Positions 45,001 to 56,645 of a DNA stretch of 64,000 bases are shown here, one piece after another. Positions within the stretch are counted from its first letter, which is position 1. Each line of letters opens with the position of its first letter. The notes below the pieces were generated by a model that worked only from the letters and a program-made list of their open reading frames with translations, did no database searches and was not told the origin of the DNA. Source of the stretch: Cenococcum geophilum 1.58 (taxonomy: Eukaryota; Ascomycota; Dothideomycetes; Gloniales; Gloniaceae); contig KV748205.1 of NCBI GenBank assembly GCA_001692895.1, positions 1-64,000 of the forward strand. The letters are read 5' to 3'. Position numbers and translations under genes: made by a program.

Positions 45001-48000
45001 CTATAATATAGTTAAATAGATATTAAGTAATATTTAAGTAGTTATAAATAAAGCGCCTATAGAAATTGGCAAAGCCTAGGAATACTTAAATATCCTAGTA
45101 GCTCTCTAGCTCTAGCTACTCCTAGATTATCTATACCTATAGGCATTATAATATAATCTAGGAACTTAACCTACTTAGTATTAAAGATATACTTTAATGC
45201 CTTAGCGTAGAGGCCCTAATTATCTAAACGTTTCAGTACTTCGCGGACGTGTTACTTATATTAATCCTTATCCTTTAAGTAGATTAAGATATTATCTAAA
45301 TTAATAATGTATATACGGTTAACTAGTCCCCCTAAGGCTCTATAAATATATAATTGGAATATTATAGGCGCATTAGCTAGCCTAAAAGGTATTACCAGAT
45401 ACTTAAAGTAGCCGTATTAGGTCTTAAAAGCGGTTTTTTACTTATCCCCTTCTTTAATACGGAGTTTATAATAGGCGTCTTATAAATCTAACTTTATAAA
45501 GATCTTCGTCTTAAATAGTTAATCTAGCATTTTACTAACCAGTAGTAGTAGGTAACGGTTCTTAATTATATCTTATTAAGACTGTAATAGTCTACGAATA
45601 GCCTTATAGTTCTATCTAGTTTTAGAATAAAGAAGATTGGCGCGCCTACTAGCGATTTACTAGGCCGGATCTACCTCTTTTCTAGTAACCTATTAAGGTA
45701 TTCCTATAGGATCTTAAGCTTTTTATAAGAGAGGTTATAAATAAAAAGGTTTAGCAGTTATTTACCTTCTTTTAAATTAATTGTATAAATCGTACTCCAA
45801 GTTCTATAGTAGGACTTTAGCTCTACTACCTAAAAATACCCTTAGTAAGTCCCTTAAGCCTACTAGAATATTTCATATATTAGGGTCGCGTTTATCCTCT
45901 ATATTATTATTAAGTAGGTTCCGGAGCTCCTTTAAGATACTTACGGGTAGCGTTGTGTGCTATAATAGTTACTTATATATAGTTTCCACCGTATATTAAA
46001 CCATTATATATAGTAGCTAGTAAGGGGTAGAGAATTCTTTAACGCAACGTTTAAGGTGCTATAGTATATTTTCCGCATATTGCTTAAGCTAGAGTAACCT
46101 ATAACAGTTAAAGTATCTTATAAGATTCTTAAGATCGCCGCCTCCCTATAATATCTCCGCGACCTATCTAGTAGTTCCCTATAGGGTCTTTATTATAAAG
46201 GGGTTATTACCTATACTAGGCTTTATACCTATTTTACTATTAAATAAGGGTTAAATTTAATACTCCTTTAGGCATAAAGCGTATACTATTTCGACTAGGG
46301 CTATATTCTCTAGGATGTCCTTTAGGCTTATTAGTAATATACGCCCTTTTAAATCTTTATTATTCTACTATTTAAAGGCTCTAATCTTAAAGTATATTTT
46401 AAGATCTACTTCTATAAACTAAGGGTATTTAAAAATAAGGTTATAACCTATAAAGTTAGCCGCCTAAAAGGGTTACGGGCTAACTACCTTAGTGCGGTTA
46501 TATATGTCGGCTACTAACACTATAAGCTTATAGGCACTATATAGTTTAATCTAATACTTATCTAAAAAGCCTATAATAGGTTTCCGCTACCTTTATAATA
46601 GGATAAGTTTATACTCTTTTACTAAATTATATTATATAAGATTAATTTCGGCGCTACTATTATATAGTACTTAAAACTAACGTATTTTGCCTATAGGGAG
46701 TATTATTTCTAGCTTAACAGTAATATAGAGAGTCTTTTCTTCTATATCTTGCCCTAGTTATAGCTAGGAGAGGTCTATAACTAGGGCTTTTCTTTTCTTA
46801 GATTATTAGTGCGGTTATTGCCCTACTTATTTTTCTAATAAAATCTACCTCCAGAGTTTTCTCTTAACTTCTTAAAGTGTTCCCGTAAAGGTGCTAAATA
46901 GGTATTAAGTTAATCCTAGAAGCCTTTCCCATTATTTAAGGCTCCTAACTTTAACCCTATTAAAGTTCTCTTTAAGAACGGCTTCTTTAAAGGTTAGGTC
47001 TACCCTATATTATTACTAAAGTACCTACCCTTCTAGTAACCCCCTAGCTTCTTACTAGAAGAGGTCTAATTCCTTACTATATCTTTAGCGTTTAGAACTG
47101 CTTGTTTAAAATCCGTATATATAGTAATCCGCGATAAGGCTCCTACGTGCTTAATTTTATTATAAATTACTAGCTTAATTCTAGCCTAGATAAACCTAAT
47201 CTTCTCCTTCTTATAGATACTACCGTTCTTATTTTTAAAGGGCTCTAAATTTATCTGTTAAGTATAAATTTCTATAAAGTTTATAAACTAGCGGAAGTTA
47301 TAGCAGTTAAGCTATATCCTATTCTAGAATAGCTTTATATTATTATATTATATAATATACGGATCTTAAGTCCATTTCTTTAGGAAGGTTTATAGCTGCG
47401 GCTATATAGTAATTTACTCTTTATTAAGCTAATTAAGTATAATCTAGTTTAGCAATTAGTCTTTAATCTTGCTAATAATTTAATATATACACTCTTTGGT
47501 ATTATCTTATATTATTAGCATCTTAAAGAAGTTATCTACCTTATAAACCTAATTGTCCAACTACTAGGCATTAGGTCTATAGCGGAGTTTTAAACTACTA
47601 AAGGCCTTAGCCAGTTAGTCTATATCCTTTTTCTATTTATAGCGTAGATAACTCTTTAAGTCTTCTATACCTCTTTAAGTAGGTACTAAGTAGCTTTTAG
47701 GAAGCCCTTAGCCTTAACTAGGTTATAAAAAAATTTGCCTAGCTTAGATTAAACCCTACTAAATATAAATTTGCCCTTAAAGGGTTCTAATATATTTATT
47801 AGTAGCTTCCTCCTATATAGCTTCTAAGAACCTTATAACAGCCTCCCAATATTTATCTTAAAGGAGATTAGTATAGGGCTTTTAACCTTTTAAACTTAGG
47901 CCTAGGGAAGCTCCTACTATAAAGGTAGTATTAGTACTAGTAGCTAATATAGGCTTCCTAATAAGGCTCGGGTCTTAAGTTAGTAATTAATTTAGATTAC

Positions 48001-48400
48001 CTAAAGGGGTAGGCCCGCTTAGCTTGTAAGCAGTCTATATACTATTACTATACTAATTATAGGCCAATAGTCTTCCGAGAGAGTTCTAGTTAGTTCCCTA
48101 GTTAAATGTATTAATATATTTCTCTAGCATTTCTAGCTTAAGGGAAGATCTTAAAGTCGCCTTTAGTGCTTAATCTTCTAATTAGCCTAAGTAGGGCTAG
48201 AGGGGCTCCGGTTGCTTTTTAGTAGCGTTATAACCATTATAAAGGGTATCTGCGTTTTCCTTAGCGGTAACTATAGGTATATGAAAGTCTTCAAGCTCCT
48301 AAAGCATCTGGGTATTAGGGCTCGTTCGGCCGTCTTACCTAGAGGGTTATATTATTATAATCTCTCGCTATTAGAGGGACTTTCCTGCCTTTATATAACG
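42080..48400 (-). pseudogene. Gag-Pol relic of Gypsy element 3
   Basis: Minus-strand domains in order: gag, not well delimited (about 47-48.3 kb); reverse transcriptase at about 45150-45560 (TKIFIKLDL*DAYYKLRIKE, then VIPFRLANAPIIFQ, and the catalytic box read as LDNILIY near 45285-45310, D-to-N); integrase first catalytic Asp in YYTIDFITDLPLSKDS near 43320-43370; chromodomain at 42290-42420 (YKVK, ELENHLNYYKDILKEY). Frequent TAG/TAA stops at former Gln and Trp codons show RIP. It is a chromovirus by its chromodomain. The integrase-to-RNase H segment is interrupted by the LTR at 43804-43986. Confidence 0.83.
43804..43986 (-). mobile_element. Solo LTR (TGTAACCGACTACC family), reverse copy
   Basis: On the minus strand it starts TGTAACCGACTACC and ends AAGCTTACA, matching 62317-62510 but more RIP-mutated. 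No clear target duplication is seen (ATAAC on the left, CTTAC on the right), so the edges may have decayed. Confidence 0.7.
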
Positions 48401-48545
48401 GCTTTCTATAAGGTATCTATAGAGTTTCCGTTTAGGTTATTACAAGATTTTAAAAAAAGATAGTGGTTGTAAATAAAAGATATAAATAAATAATCTAGTC
48501 CTTAAAGCCGACTACCCTTCTAAGAAGGAGTAGGAAGAATTTAAA

Positions 48546-48762
48546 TATAAGGGGACTTTATAAATAGGGGGCTATAAGGACACAATTGTAGAATAGGATA
48601 GATTAGTAAAAGAGATAAATCCTTAAGGAGGTAAGGCCTCTAGGATTATAGAGACTATATACTACAGGCATGTGCCTCTAATACGTGACCGGTAACCATC
48701 TGAAGGGCGTCTAGGGGTTATTCTAAGGGCATCTTAAGGTATCCGCAACAATATCCCTTACA
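48546..48762 (-). repeat. 5' LTR of Gypsy element 3
   Basis: 217 bp, partner of 33747-33963. Its differences from that copy are almost all transitions. Confidence 0.88.
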
Positions 48763-48767
48763 CTTTA

Positions 48768-49186
48768 GAGCTAAAGACGTATAACATTTTCTGGGCGGTA
48801 TAAGGACGATATCTTGCTATAGATTTAATAATTAAATAGGTAATAATAATATTGAAGCTTTTTGATTAACTATACTACTATATATTCTATATAGGCTTCC
48901 TAGCTACGTCGCTACTACTTACTATAATATTTAAGCATTAGAGGCGCAGATAAGGCGCTAATACCCCTACCGCTAAGCAATCGCACTGACCAAGGCTTTA
49001 ACACCAAGCTATATACAGTATAGAGCCTTTAGATTGGCTTAAGAGGCGTACATATACAAAAAGTGCAAGAAATCTTGCCACACAAAGGGATCTCTTGCTC
49101 CTCAAACTTAAAAGGCTTTAAAGACAACGATCCTTAAGTTAGCTTACCTATCTCTTTCCAACGGCCATCCCAATGTATTTGGCAAC
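48768..49186. other. Transition from repeat to less-mutated DNA
   Basis: The first ~250 bases are AT-rich. From about 49000 the base composition becomes balanced. No gene is recognised before the HET fragment at 49187. Confidence 0.4.
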
Positions 49187-49480
49187 ATGGCAGCTACGGC
49201 GAGCAACCTTTGCGATGCGTGCAGAAATATCGACTTTAATGAAATAATAATTGCTCCAGATGTGCTAGAGAGGGAGCAGGCTTATCGCGACTTCCACAGG
49301 ATTTGAGGGTCGAAGAGTCGCCCGAAAGAGATTATAACAACCTTCCGACATAGAATCCAAGCAAGATGTGAGGCTACCAGCTCTATCTATCCTTCACCGA
49401 AGTCCGGCAGTCAGCGGAAGGCGATTGCGTGTTGTGTCGTGCCATCTCTAACAAAGTACCCCGCTATCTAGATGAGTCTA
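49187..49480 (+). pseudogene. N-terminal fragment of a third HET-type gene
   Basis: The ATG at 49187 begins MAATASNLCDACRNIDFNEI, matching the LCxxC..IDF start of many HET proteins. The frame stops at TGA 49304-49306. The expected next signature, EGDCVLCRAIS, is found at 49418-49450 in a different frame, so at least one frameshift or a spliced intron lies between. Nothing of the HET domain itself follows. Base composition is normal, so it is unlike the RIP-damaged repeats around it. It is an orphan 5' fragment, probably cut off by rearrangement, and is not the missing start of the 29283-30540 relic in any way that can be proven. Confidence 0.65.
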
Positions 49481-50832
49481 ATAGCGTAAGCATGTGTTTT
49501 TGGTGTATACACATGCCCCCAAATCAGGCTTAGTGCTTGCCTAAATAGGCTATTTAGCATGTTTGCAAGCTGACATCAGACAATCGCGGAAGCTTTTTAA
49601 CCGGCTTAAACCGCTATGACGGCGCAGGGGCAAAGGCTTGCGGTAGAGCAGTAGACGTAGTCGATTAAGAAGCTGCAGTTGCAGCGGTTAATTGTGACCC
49701 TCCACGCTCCCCTCACCCCCCTACACGCCCTCTCCCTCGGCCACGCCTTCAAGGAGGCTCCTAGTTGGCGTTAAATTAGATCCTAAGATAGTAAAAATAG
49801 GTTAAAAATATTATAAAGGGCAGGATCGATTAACCCGGTCGTGTTAGTGTTCCACTAGTACCCTCCTTAAAATGGTAGGTACTGGCGGAATTTACCTAAA
49901 TAGACTGCCTAAGTAGCTTAAATTACTAATAAAACTCGCCGCTATAAGCGTAATTGTAGTTAGCGCGAATACCTCTACCTAGCCAGATAAAACCTCTTAT
50001 TTAACTATTAAGATAACTAATCTACTTAAATCCACCTACGGCGTTAAACAGACAATATCCACTAGGCGGATATTGATATTAGTAGCCTATTCGCGACTAG
50101 TAGACCTAGGTAAGCCTAGGTAGCTTTTTTAGAGCGCTTACTTAGTAGAGCCTACTTAGCTAAGTAATAGTTATTAAATATACCCTTAGCTAAAAAACGA
50201 GTAGGGTAAAGTAATTTACTAGTTCTATTTTTAGCGAGCGGCTAGTTTACTAATTAGAGTTTAACTATTTTATAGCGTATTAATTAGAGCCTAAAATAGC
50301 TTTTTGCTTAGATTTTAGATTTTAATTATAACTTCCTTAATTTTCTTTTAGTACCCGCTTTTACGTTAAAGCGCTAACATAATATCTTATTATAGAATTT
50401 ATTAAAATTTATTATTTTTCTAGTAAACTTATTTCTTTTAATAAAGAACTAAGTATGTCTTTATAATGCTTAACCGTCCTATAAAATTCTTAGGAAAAGA
50501 AAATAAATATAACTACTATTTACGTTATTTCGTACGGCGTAGTTATTACTATCTTTTTTATTTAGAGGATTTCTAAACTTATTAACTCTTAGGTTTATAG
50601 AAAACTCTTACCAAATATCCGGAAATAAACTCTATATACTTTAATTATTCCTAGGCAAAAAAGTGTATTAAATATTAGTCTTTTAGCTATATTTTATATC
50701 TTTTTTTATATAGTTATAAATATTATTGGCTCCGTTCTAGGCTTGTCTATAGGTATTTAATTTACGCTGCGTTTAGGATATCTATTCGCTATTAACGTAG
50801 TTCTACTATTTCTTAAGGGTAGAACTAATTTG
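49481..50832. other. Mixed non-coding DNA, no gene recognised
   Basis: 49481-49760 keeps balanced composition and a C-rich segment (49690-49740) but no frame. From 49760 on it is RIP-degraded and T-rich with no recognisable domain. Confidence 0.45.
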
Positions 50833-50837
50833 GTTAG

Positions 50838-51097
50838 TGTAAGGCAGTATTGCCAGGGTGTACGGTAGGGAGCAGGCAAGCCGAGCATGAGTTATATAGG
50901 GAGTCGATGGAAGAGGACGATATGGTAATGAGGGTAGGCAATAGCCTGAGTATAGAGAGACGAACCGATGAGGAGGGAAGGGCTGCAAGCCTAAGGTGCT
51001 TATAAGGAGGTGCCAAGGGCTAACCGAAGGCTAGCCTTGGCGACCCCTAAGAGCCCCTAGGCGATGCAGCCGAGTAAGGGCCAAAATAACCCTTACA
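50838..51097. mobile_element. Solo LTR (TGTAAGGCAGTATTG family), copy 1
   Basis: 260 bp from TGTAAGGCAG to ACCCTTACA, flanked by a perfect 5-bp duplication GTTAG (50833-50837 and 51098-51102). It is 260 bp like the copy at 55818 and very similar to it, but the target duplications differ, so the two are separate insertions and not the two ends of one element. It contains a GCTAACCGAAGGCTAGCC-type hairpin near 51020. Confidence 0.87.
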
Positions 51098-51102
51098 GTT
51101 AG

Positions 51103-51432
51103 CGATAAAGTCCTATACCTACTAATATATAATTATAGCTTAATTTACCGCTGGATTGGTTAAGTATATATTCTAAAAACAGTGCTTTATATACTTCTAA
51201 TAGTATCTTTAAAGCATTCGCGTGTGGTAAATATTAAAATTATAGTTTATCTATAACTCCCTTATTTCTACTAAGCTTAATTATAAATAGCTTATTATAT
51301 TTATTTCCGCTATTAGCCTTCTCTCTTTTTTTATTATTTATTATTACGCTTATAAAAATTTCCTCTATATTTACTTTCTTCTTATATTAGCTTTAATAGA
51401 AACATTATAGTTATATATTAAACTAGGTCCTT
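51103..51432. other. RIP-degraded DNA, nothing recognised
   Basis: T-rich plus strand with no frame or repeat that could be assigned. Confidence 0.4.
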
Positions 51433-52465
51433 AAAATCGGACTCTATACCTATACGTGGTAAGGCCTACAAACCTACTAGTTTTTAGACTTAGCAGAGCC
51501 AACGCAGAGACGTCGCACAGCTGCGGGTAGGAGGGTGGTGGTGGTGGTTGAAACGTCGTGGGGGGTAGTAAAAAGTTTTCGCGTAAGATGGTGAGATCTC
51601 GAAAACCACTACTAATGGTACCCCCTTCTTAGTAGACAACTGCTACGCTCCTATTTAACCCTGTGTAATTCTCGCGGATATAAGATAGAATCTAAACGTC
51701 CCCCAACCCCTAATAGAAAGCATTGACGACCTTATATTAATAAACGAATAAATGCGAATAAACAACGAGCAAATATACGGCCCCTCCTAACCCTTAGGGC
51801 AATCGCCCGCGGAGTATGCGGTTATTTACTATTAACTACTAAATACTACTTAGCAGCTTAGACAATACAGTACGGTTTTCCTATCTCCTCTTAAGGAGTG
51901 GTGACCCTTAGCGAGGGCCTAGCAACTAGGGCCTAGGCATAAAAGATACCCAGGTATATATATATACACGTCCCGCTCGCCTTTTAGTATAGTAGTAGTT
52001 TATAGATAAATCCCCCTTACGTCTTTAATAGGCCCTAGGGGGGGGGGGAAGGCATAGCGTATATAGTAATGGTTAATAAGAGATAGTATATAGGGGATGG
52101 TTAAGATATAGGAGAAATAATAAGTATACGGCGATTAATCGGTAAGTCCTAGCTGGGACGTAGTAAACCCTAGCTTTAGATAAGCTAGAGAAGGAAGTAG
52201 TAGTTTCTAAGGAGTTTAAATAATCCATGGAGGGCGGTACAGGACATAGCCGTAGGCCTATAGGGCCGCTATTATGTGCGGATATGGAAATTCGGGGTTT
52301 TTTATCCGACTAAGGTGGCTTATAGGGTTTTTCCTCCCCTAAACTACAGGGGTTTTCTTCCTATAAATATATAAGTTTTCCCCCCTATAATGGAGTAGTC
52401 TGCGTGGGCCACGTAGGATCCGTATTAGACGTTAATTAAAGAATTATTATTATATATTAAACTAA
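51433..52465 (-). repeat. ~1-kb inverted copy of 57335-58344
   Basis: The reverse complement matches 57335-58344 along its length. Shared landmarks are CGGACTCT, GAGCCAACGCAGAGACG, 'gcaaatatacggcccctcct', GGGCAATCGCCCGC and CGTAGGCCTATAGG. The simplest reading is a 5'-truncated copy of the LINE family in minus orientation, sharing only the 3' part. A large inverted terminal repeat is an alternative. Confidence 0.6.
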
Positions 52466-52857
52466 AGCGGAGCTATCCTATAACTTATCTCTTAGTTATA
52501 TTATTACTTTAGGTTCTTTTGAAAGTACTTTAGGCTAAATTTATATTATATTAAAATCTAGGATTAGGTCCTTCTTATTAAGTATTTATAGTATACTATC
52601 CCTAAGGAGGCAAGGATTTAGAAAACGCCGTTTAACTTAAAGTTATAGTAAAACGCCCCTAGAAAGTACTGCTAGGGTAATTTATCTATATTACTATTCC
52701 GTACGGTTTCGGCCTTATTTAAGTATATCCATATATAATAATATAGGTCTTAGATAATAAGACTAACCTTAAGCAAACTATAGTACTCCTTATTTAAACT
52801 AAGTAAGGGTTTAGTAGTAATCGATTAAATCGATTATCTGGTTTTAGTAACGGTCTT

Positions 52858-53320
52858 CTCCTACCTACCTACCTACCTACCTATTTACCTGCTTGCTTGC
52901 CTATTTACCTGCCTATATTAGTATCTAATTTAATTTAGGGGAGGGGTTGGCCTAATTAAAGGCTCTAATTGATCCAGATTGTTCTTTATAGCTGTTTGCT
53001 AGCTGTATATTTAAACGGTAGTCGTTTAGGGTGCCTCCCTAAGAGGCCTTGATTCGATTTGGTGATAGGCCAATATTAAATTTAATTGATTAAATCGTTT
53101 ATAGTATCCGCTGGCTGGTTATTTAAAAGGTTATCGTCTAGTTCTAGTAACGGCCGCCGTCTAGTTTTGGTAATAGTCGTTGTCTAGTTCTAATAACGGT
53201 TATTAGGTTCTAGCAACGGTCGTCTAATAACGGTGATGGTTGTCTATTAGCTGCCGTTCTAGTATTTCCTAAGGTAGGGAGGATGTAAGGAAGGGTAAAA
53301 AATAAGGTGGCTATAAATGG
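52858..53320 (-). repeat. Dispersed repeat, copy B, with CTAC array
   Basis: Reverse complement of the repeat at 12105-12728. It has a CTAC/CTGC tetranucleotide array (52858-52920), then the shared body. It holds about five to six variable ~27-bp units (GTTCTAGTAACGG type) at 53130-53240, where copy A has about two. Confidence 0.75.
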
Positions 53321-53403
53321 GGTAACTTAGTAGGGTATATATAGGCTATTAGGAATATAGTGGGGACCTAATAGCACTGTGTGTCGCGCCTAATAGTACT
53401 ATA

Positions 53404-53540
53404 TCGCGCGCGCGCGCACTTAAGGTGTCGTATTAGGGGGGGTGTATCGCATTAGGGGGGGTGTTGCTTAAGGGGTATGTGCATAGGTGTTGCTTTAGGG
53501 GGGGTAGGGGTAAAAGGGGTATCGCTTAGGGGTATCCTGC
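53404..53540. repeat. CG alternation and G-rich tract
   Basis: 53405-53418 is a perfect alternating CG run. It is followed by GGGGGGG runs (53434-53510) in ~27-bp units with 'gtattaggggggg'. Such CG alternation is rare in RIP-affected DNA. Confidence 0.75.
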
Positions 53541-53800
53541 TAGGAACCTAATAGGACGATTAAAAAATACTAGTTTCCTATTAGGACTTAATAAGATGAT
53601 TAGGAAAATCAAAGATCCTAATAGAAGCTTATTAAGACGGTTAGGAAATACTAGTTTCCTATTAGGACCCTAATAGAATAATTAGGAAAATTACAATCCT
53701 ATTAAGAGCCTGCTAGGAGCCTGCTAGGAGCCTATTAGGACGATTAGGACCTTTAGGAAAATTAAAATCCTATTAGGAGGCCTTTAGGATCTTAGCACCC
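53540..53800. repeat. Tandem repeat of CCTATTAGGA / ATTAGGAAAAT units
   Basis: About five degenerate units of 40-60 bp built on 'tttcctattaggac' and 'gattaggaaaat', with 'gagcctgctag' doublets near 53710. Its position just upstream of the LINE frame suggests a LINE 5' untranslated tandem, but this is inference. Confidence 0.65.
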
Positions 53801-55817
53801 TAATAAAATACTAATGTATATAATATAAAAGATAAGCTAAATATACTAGTAGAGGCTATATACTAGGCAATTAAGAATCCTATAGTATAAAATAGTGCTT
53901 AGTATATAGCTTTTCCTATAAGCCTTTAAAGTATAGCTAAAGGAATATATAAAGGAGGTAAAGAAAACCTAGTAGGCCTTCTAGGTATAAAAGGCCTCTT
54001 AGTTAATACCTAACTAGATTAATTATAGAGTTATATATAATAAAAGGAAAGAATTAATTTAGTAAGAGACTAATAAGCTATAGAGGTAGACTATTAAAAA
54101 GATAATAAATAACCCTAAAGTAAATAGGAAGCTAAAGACTTTACTATAGTTTTCTTTTATTAGTAGTTTAGGAGAGGAGACTCTATATTATAATAATAAG
54201 GAAAAGGCTACGATCCTTATAGAGTAGTTTTTCCTACTACCTATAAGGTATACCTTAGTAATATACTAGGTTTTATATACCTATAGCTTTAAAGAGGCTT
54301 ACCCTTAATAAGGCCCTAGGCCTAAAGAAGATTATTAATTAATTTTTTATAATATATAGGGGGGATCTAGCCCTAGTACTAGCTAAGCTCTTTAGTAGAT
54401 ATATAGTAATTAGATATTACTTAAAACTATTTAAAAACTCTATTATAATAGTCCTCTAAAAAACTATAGAAGCTATCCTATACTATAGTAAAGGCCTACT
54501 AGCTAATTATGCTACTTAATATTATTAGGAAGCTATTTAAAAGAATAGTAGCTAGCTAGCTATTTATAATTATAGAAGAGATAAGTATACTATTAGTTAG
54601 TTAGATAGAAGTAAGGCTAGGGTGCTTAATATAGATATTGCTAAAGCTACTAACTTAATAAGTATATATAGTATAAAAGAGTAACCTAAACCTAATTGTC
54701 TTACTACTTAGCCTTAATACTCTAGGGGCCTTTAACTAAGTCTTTAATAAAAGAATAATCTATAATATAAAGGCCTAAGCTATACCTTATTAGATAGTAT
54801 AGTTTATAAAGTCCTTCCTTAAGGATTAAATAATAAGGCTCTTAATTAGGGGCTATATAGCGTAAATAATATAGATAAACACTAGTATATCCTAAAGCTT
54901 AGCACTATTGCCAATCCTATTCCTCTTTTTTACCTATATACTCTTACTAGAGCTATAAAGGGGCACTACTATAGTATTTAGGTTTATTAATAACTTTAAT
55001 ATACTAATATATAGTAAAACTATAGAGGAGAACTATTAAGCTTTAAAAGGGGTATATAAAGTATATATAGTATAGGTATACTAGTATAGAGTAATATTTG
55101 CCCCTAAAAAGTATTACCTTATCTACTTTATAAAGAGCTATAAAAAGTTTAATATAAAGGCTATATACGGCTTTATAGAAGGCCTAGTTAGTAATCTATA
55201 TATATTAGGGGTATAGGTTAACTTAAAGCTTAAATAGGAGCTATATATTAATATTATTAGGGTAAAGAGAATTACCTAAATAGCCTTATTAACTTAGCTT
55301 ATAGCTTCTATATAGGGCGCCTCTTTTTAAAAGGTATATATAGTATACTCTACTATAGTTTAGCTAGTAATATTATATAAATATAGTACTTAGTACTTAT
55401 TTCTAAAGTAGATATAGCCTAAAGAGATAAGTAAAACTAAGCTATATTAGCTAGGTATAGCGTAAAACCTATACCTCTATATTATTATAGGGGAATATAA
55501 ATTAATACTAATAGTAGTACTAGAGTATAAGATAGTGTTTTTACCGCTCTAGATATACTTAAAAGAGCTTACTATAGCCCACACAGAGAGTATATAAAAG
55601 AAGCTAGTAAGAGAGTATATTAAAAGGGAGTATAATACTATATAAGCTATAATAGCCTACTAGATTTAGCCTAATATAAAGCTATTAATATAGCCTACTA
55701 GATAGGATAAGTTTAAAAGAATAATAGCTTCTATTTTAAAAAGAGATATATAGCTAATAGACTTATTTAAAGCGCAGTATAGGAAACTAAGGTATAAAAG
55801 GTATTTAAAAGTAGTAG

Positions 55818-56077
55818 TGTGAGGCAGTATTGCTAGGGTGTACGGTAGGGAGCAGGCAAGCCGAGCATGAGTCACAAGGAGAGTCGATGGAAGAGGACGA
55901 TATGGTAATGAGGGTAGGCAATAGCCTAGTACAGAGACGAACCGATAGGGGAGGAAGGAGGCTGCAAGCCCGAGGTGCTTATAAGGAGGTGCCAAGCCTA
56001 GCCTTCGGCTAGGCCTTGGCTACCCCTTAGAGCTCCTAGGCGATGCAGCCGAGTAAGGGACCAAAAGTACCCTTACA
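55818..56077. mobile_element. Solo LTR (TGTAAGGCAGTATTG family), copy 2
   Basis: 260 bp, TGTGAGGCAG to ACCCTTACA, flanked by a perfect AGTAG duplication (55813-55817 and 56078-56082), inserted in the LINE. It carries the hairpin GCCTAGCCTTCGGCTAGGC near 55995-56014. It is far less RIP-mutated than the LINE around it. Confidence 0.87.
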
Positions 56078-56503
56078 AGTAGAAAGGAAGTAGGAAAAAT
56101 ACTAAAGTATACTTACCTACTATATAATAGCCTAGGCTAAGCTATAGAGTAAGGTCTTTAAATATTATATAAGGCCTACTAAAGTAAAGAGTATAATTAA
56201 TATATTACTTAGAACTAAGTATATAGGGCTTAGTAGATATCTCTACTACTAAAAAGTACTAGGGTATATAACTATAGCCTACCTATATAGTAGTATTTTA
56301 CTCTAGGTATATTACTAGCTAGGTAGAAATATATTATTATACTAGATTATCTTTATATAGAGAGCTATTAAATAAGCTAAAGGCTACTAAGGTAGTTATG
56401 ACTAGTTTATATAGATAAACCTTTTACTATATATTTTATTAGCTAAAGAGTTAGCTAAAGTAAAGAGAGAAGGCTAAGAAGTATTTTAAGAGAAAGAGGA
56501 CTA

Positions 56504-56645
56504 TCCCTTGCAACGTCAGGGTCCTCAAAGTAAGTGGTCCGTGCGGGAAAACCCACAAATTTCTAAGTACAGGCACCGAATCTAGCTAATTTGATTGGTT
56601 AGTTCTTATCGATAACCTAAGGACCCATTTTGACGTTGTAAGGGA
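56504..56645. mobile_element. 142-bp MITE with TA target duplication
   Basis: The terminal inverted repeats start TCCCTTGCAACGTCAGGGTC and, on the other strand, TCCCTTACAACGTCA. They are flanked by TA (56502-56503 and 56646-56647). The TA duplication and short TIRs point to Tc1/mariner (Fot1/Pogo-type) non-autonomous elements. It has no coding capacity. It is inserted in the LINE and shows little RIP. Confidence 0.87.

Larger units (their letters stand above)
33747..48762 (-). mobile_element. Ty3/Gypsy chromovirus with nested insertions
   Basis: Direct repeats at 33747-33963 and 48546-48762 (217 bp each) start TGTAAGGGGAC (TATAAGG in the second, RIP) and end ATCCCTTA(C/T)A. The flanking 5-bp duplications are CTTTG (33742-33746) and CTTTA (48763-48767). 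A C-run just inside the left LTR (33967-33975) is a polypurine tract on the minus strand. Pol domains read leftward. A complete Copia element (34049-39971) and a solo LTR (43804-43986) lie inside. Without them the element is about 8.9 kb, rather long, so a further unrecognised insertion in 40.0-42.0 kb is possible. Confidence 0.9.

Noticed and set aside
50838-56077. The two 260-bp repeats as the two LTRs of one 5-kb element
   Set aside because: Each has its own perfect 5-bp duplication (GTTAG versus AGTAG) and the sequence between them is an unrelated LINE and other repeats.
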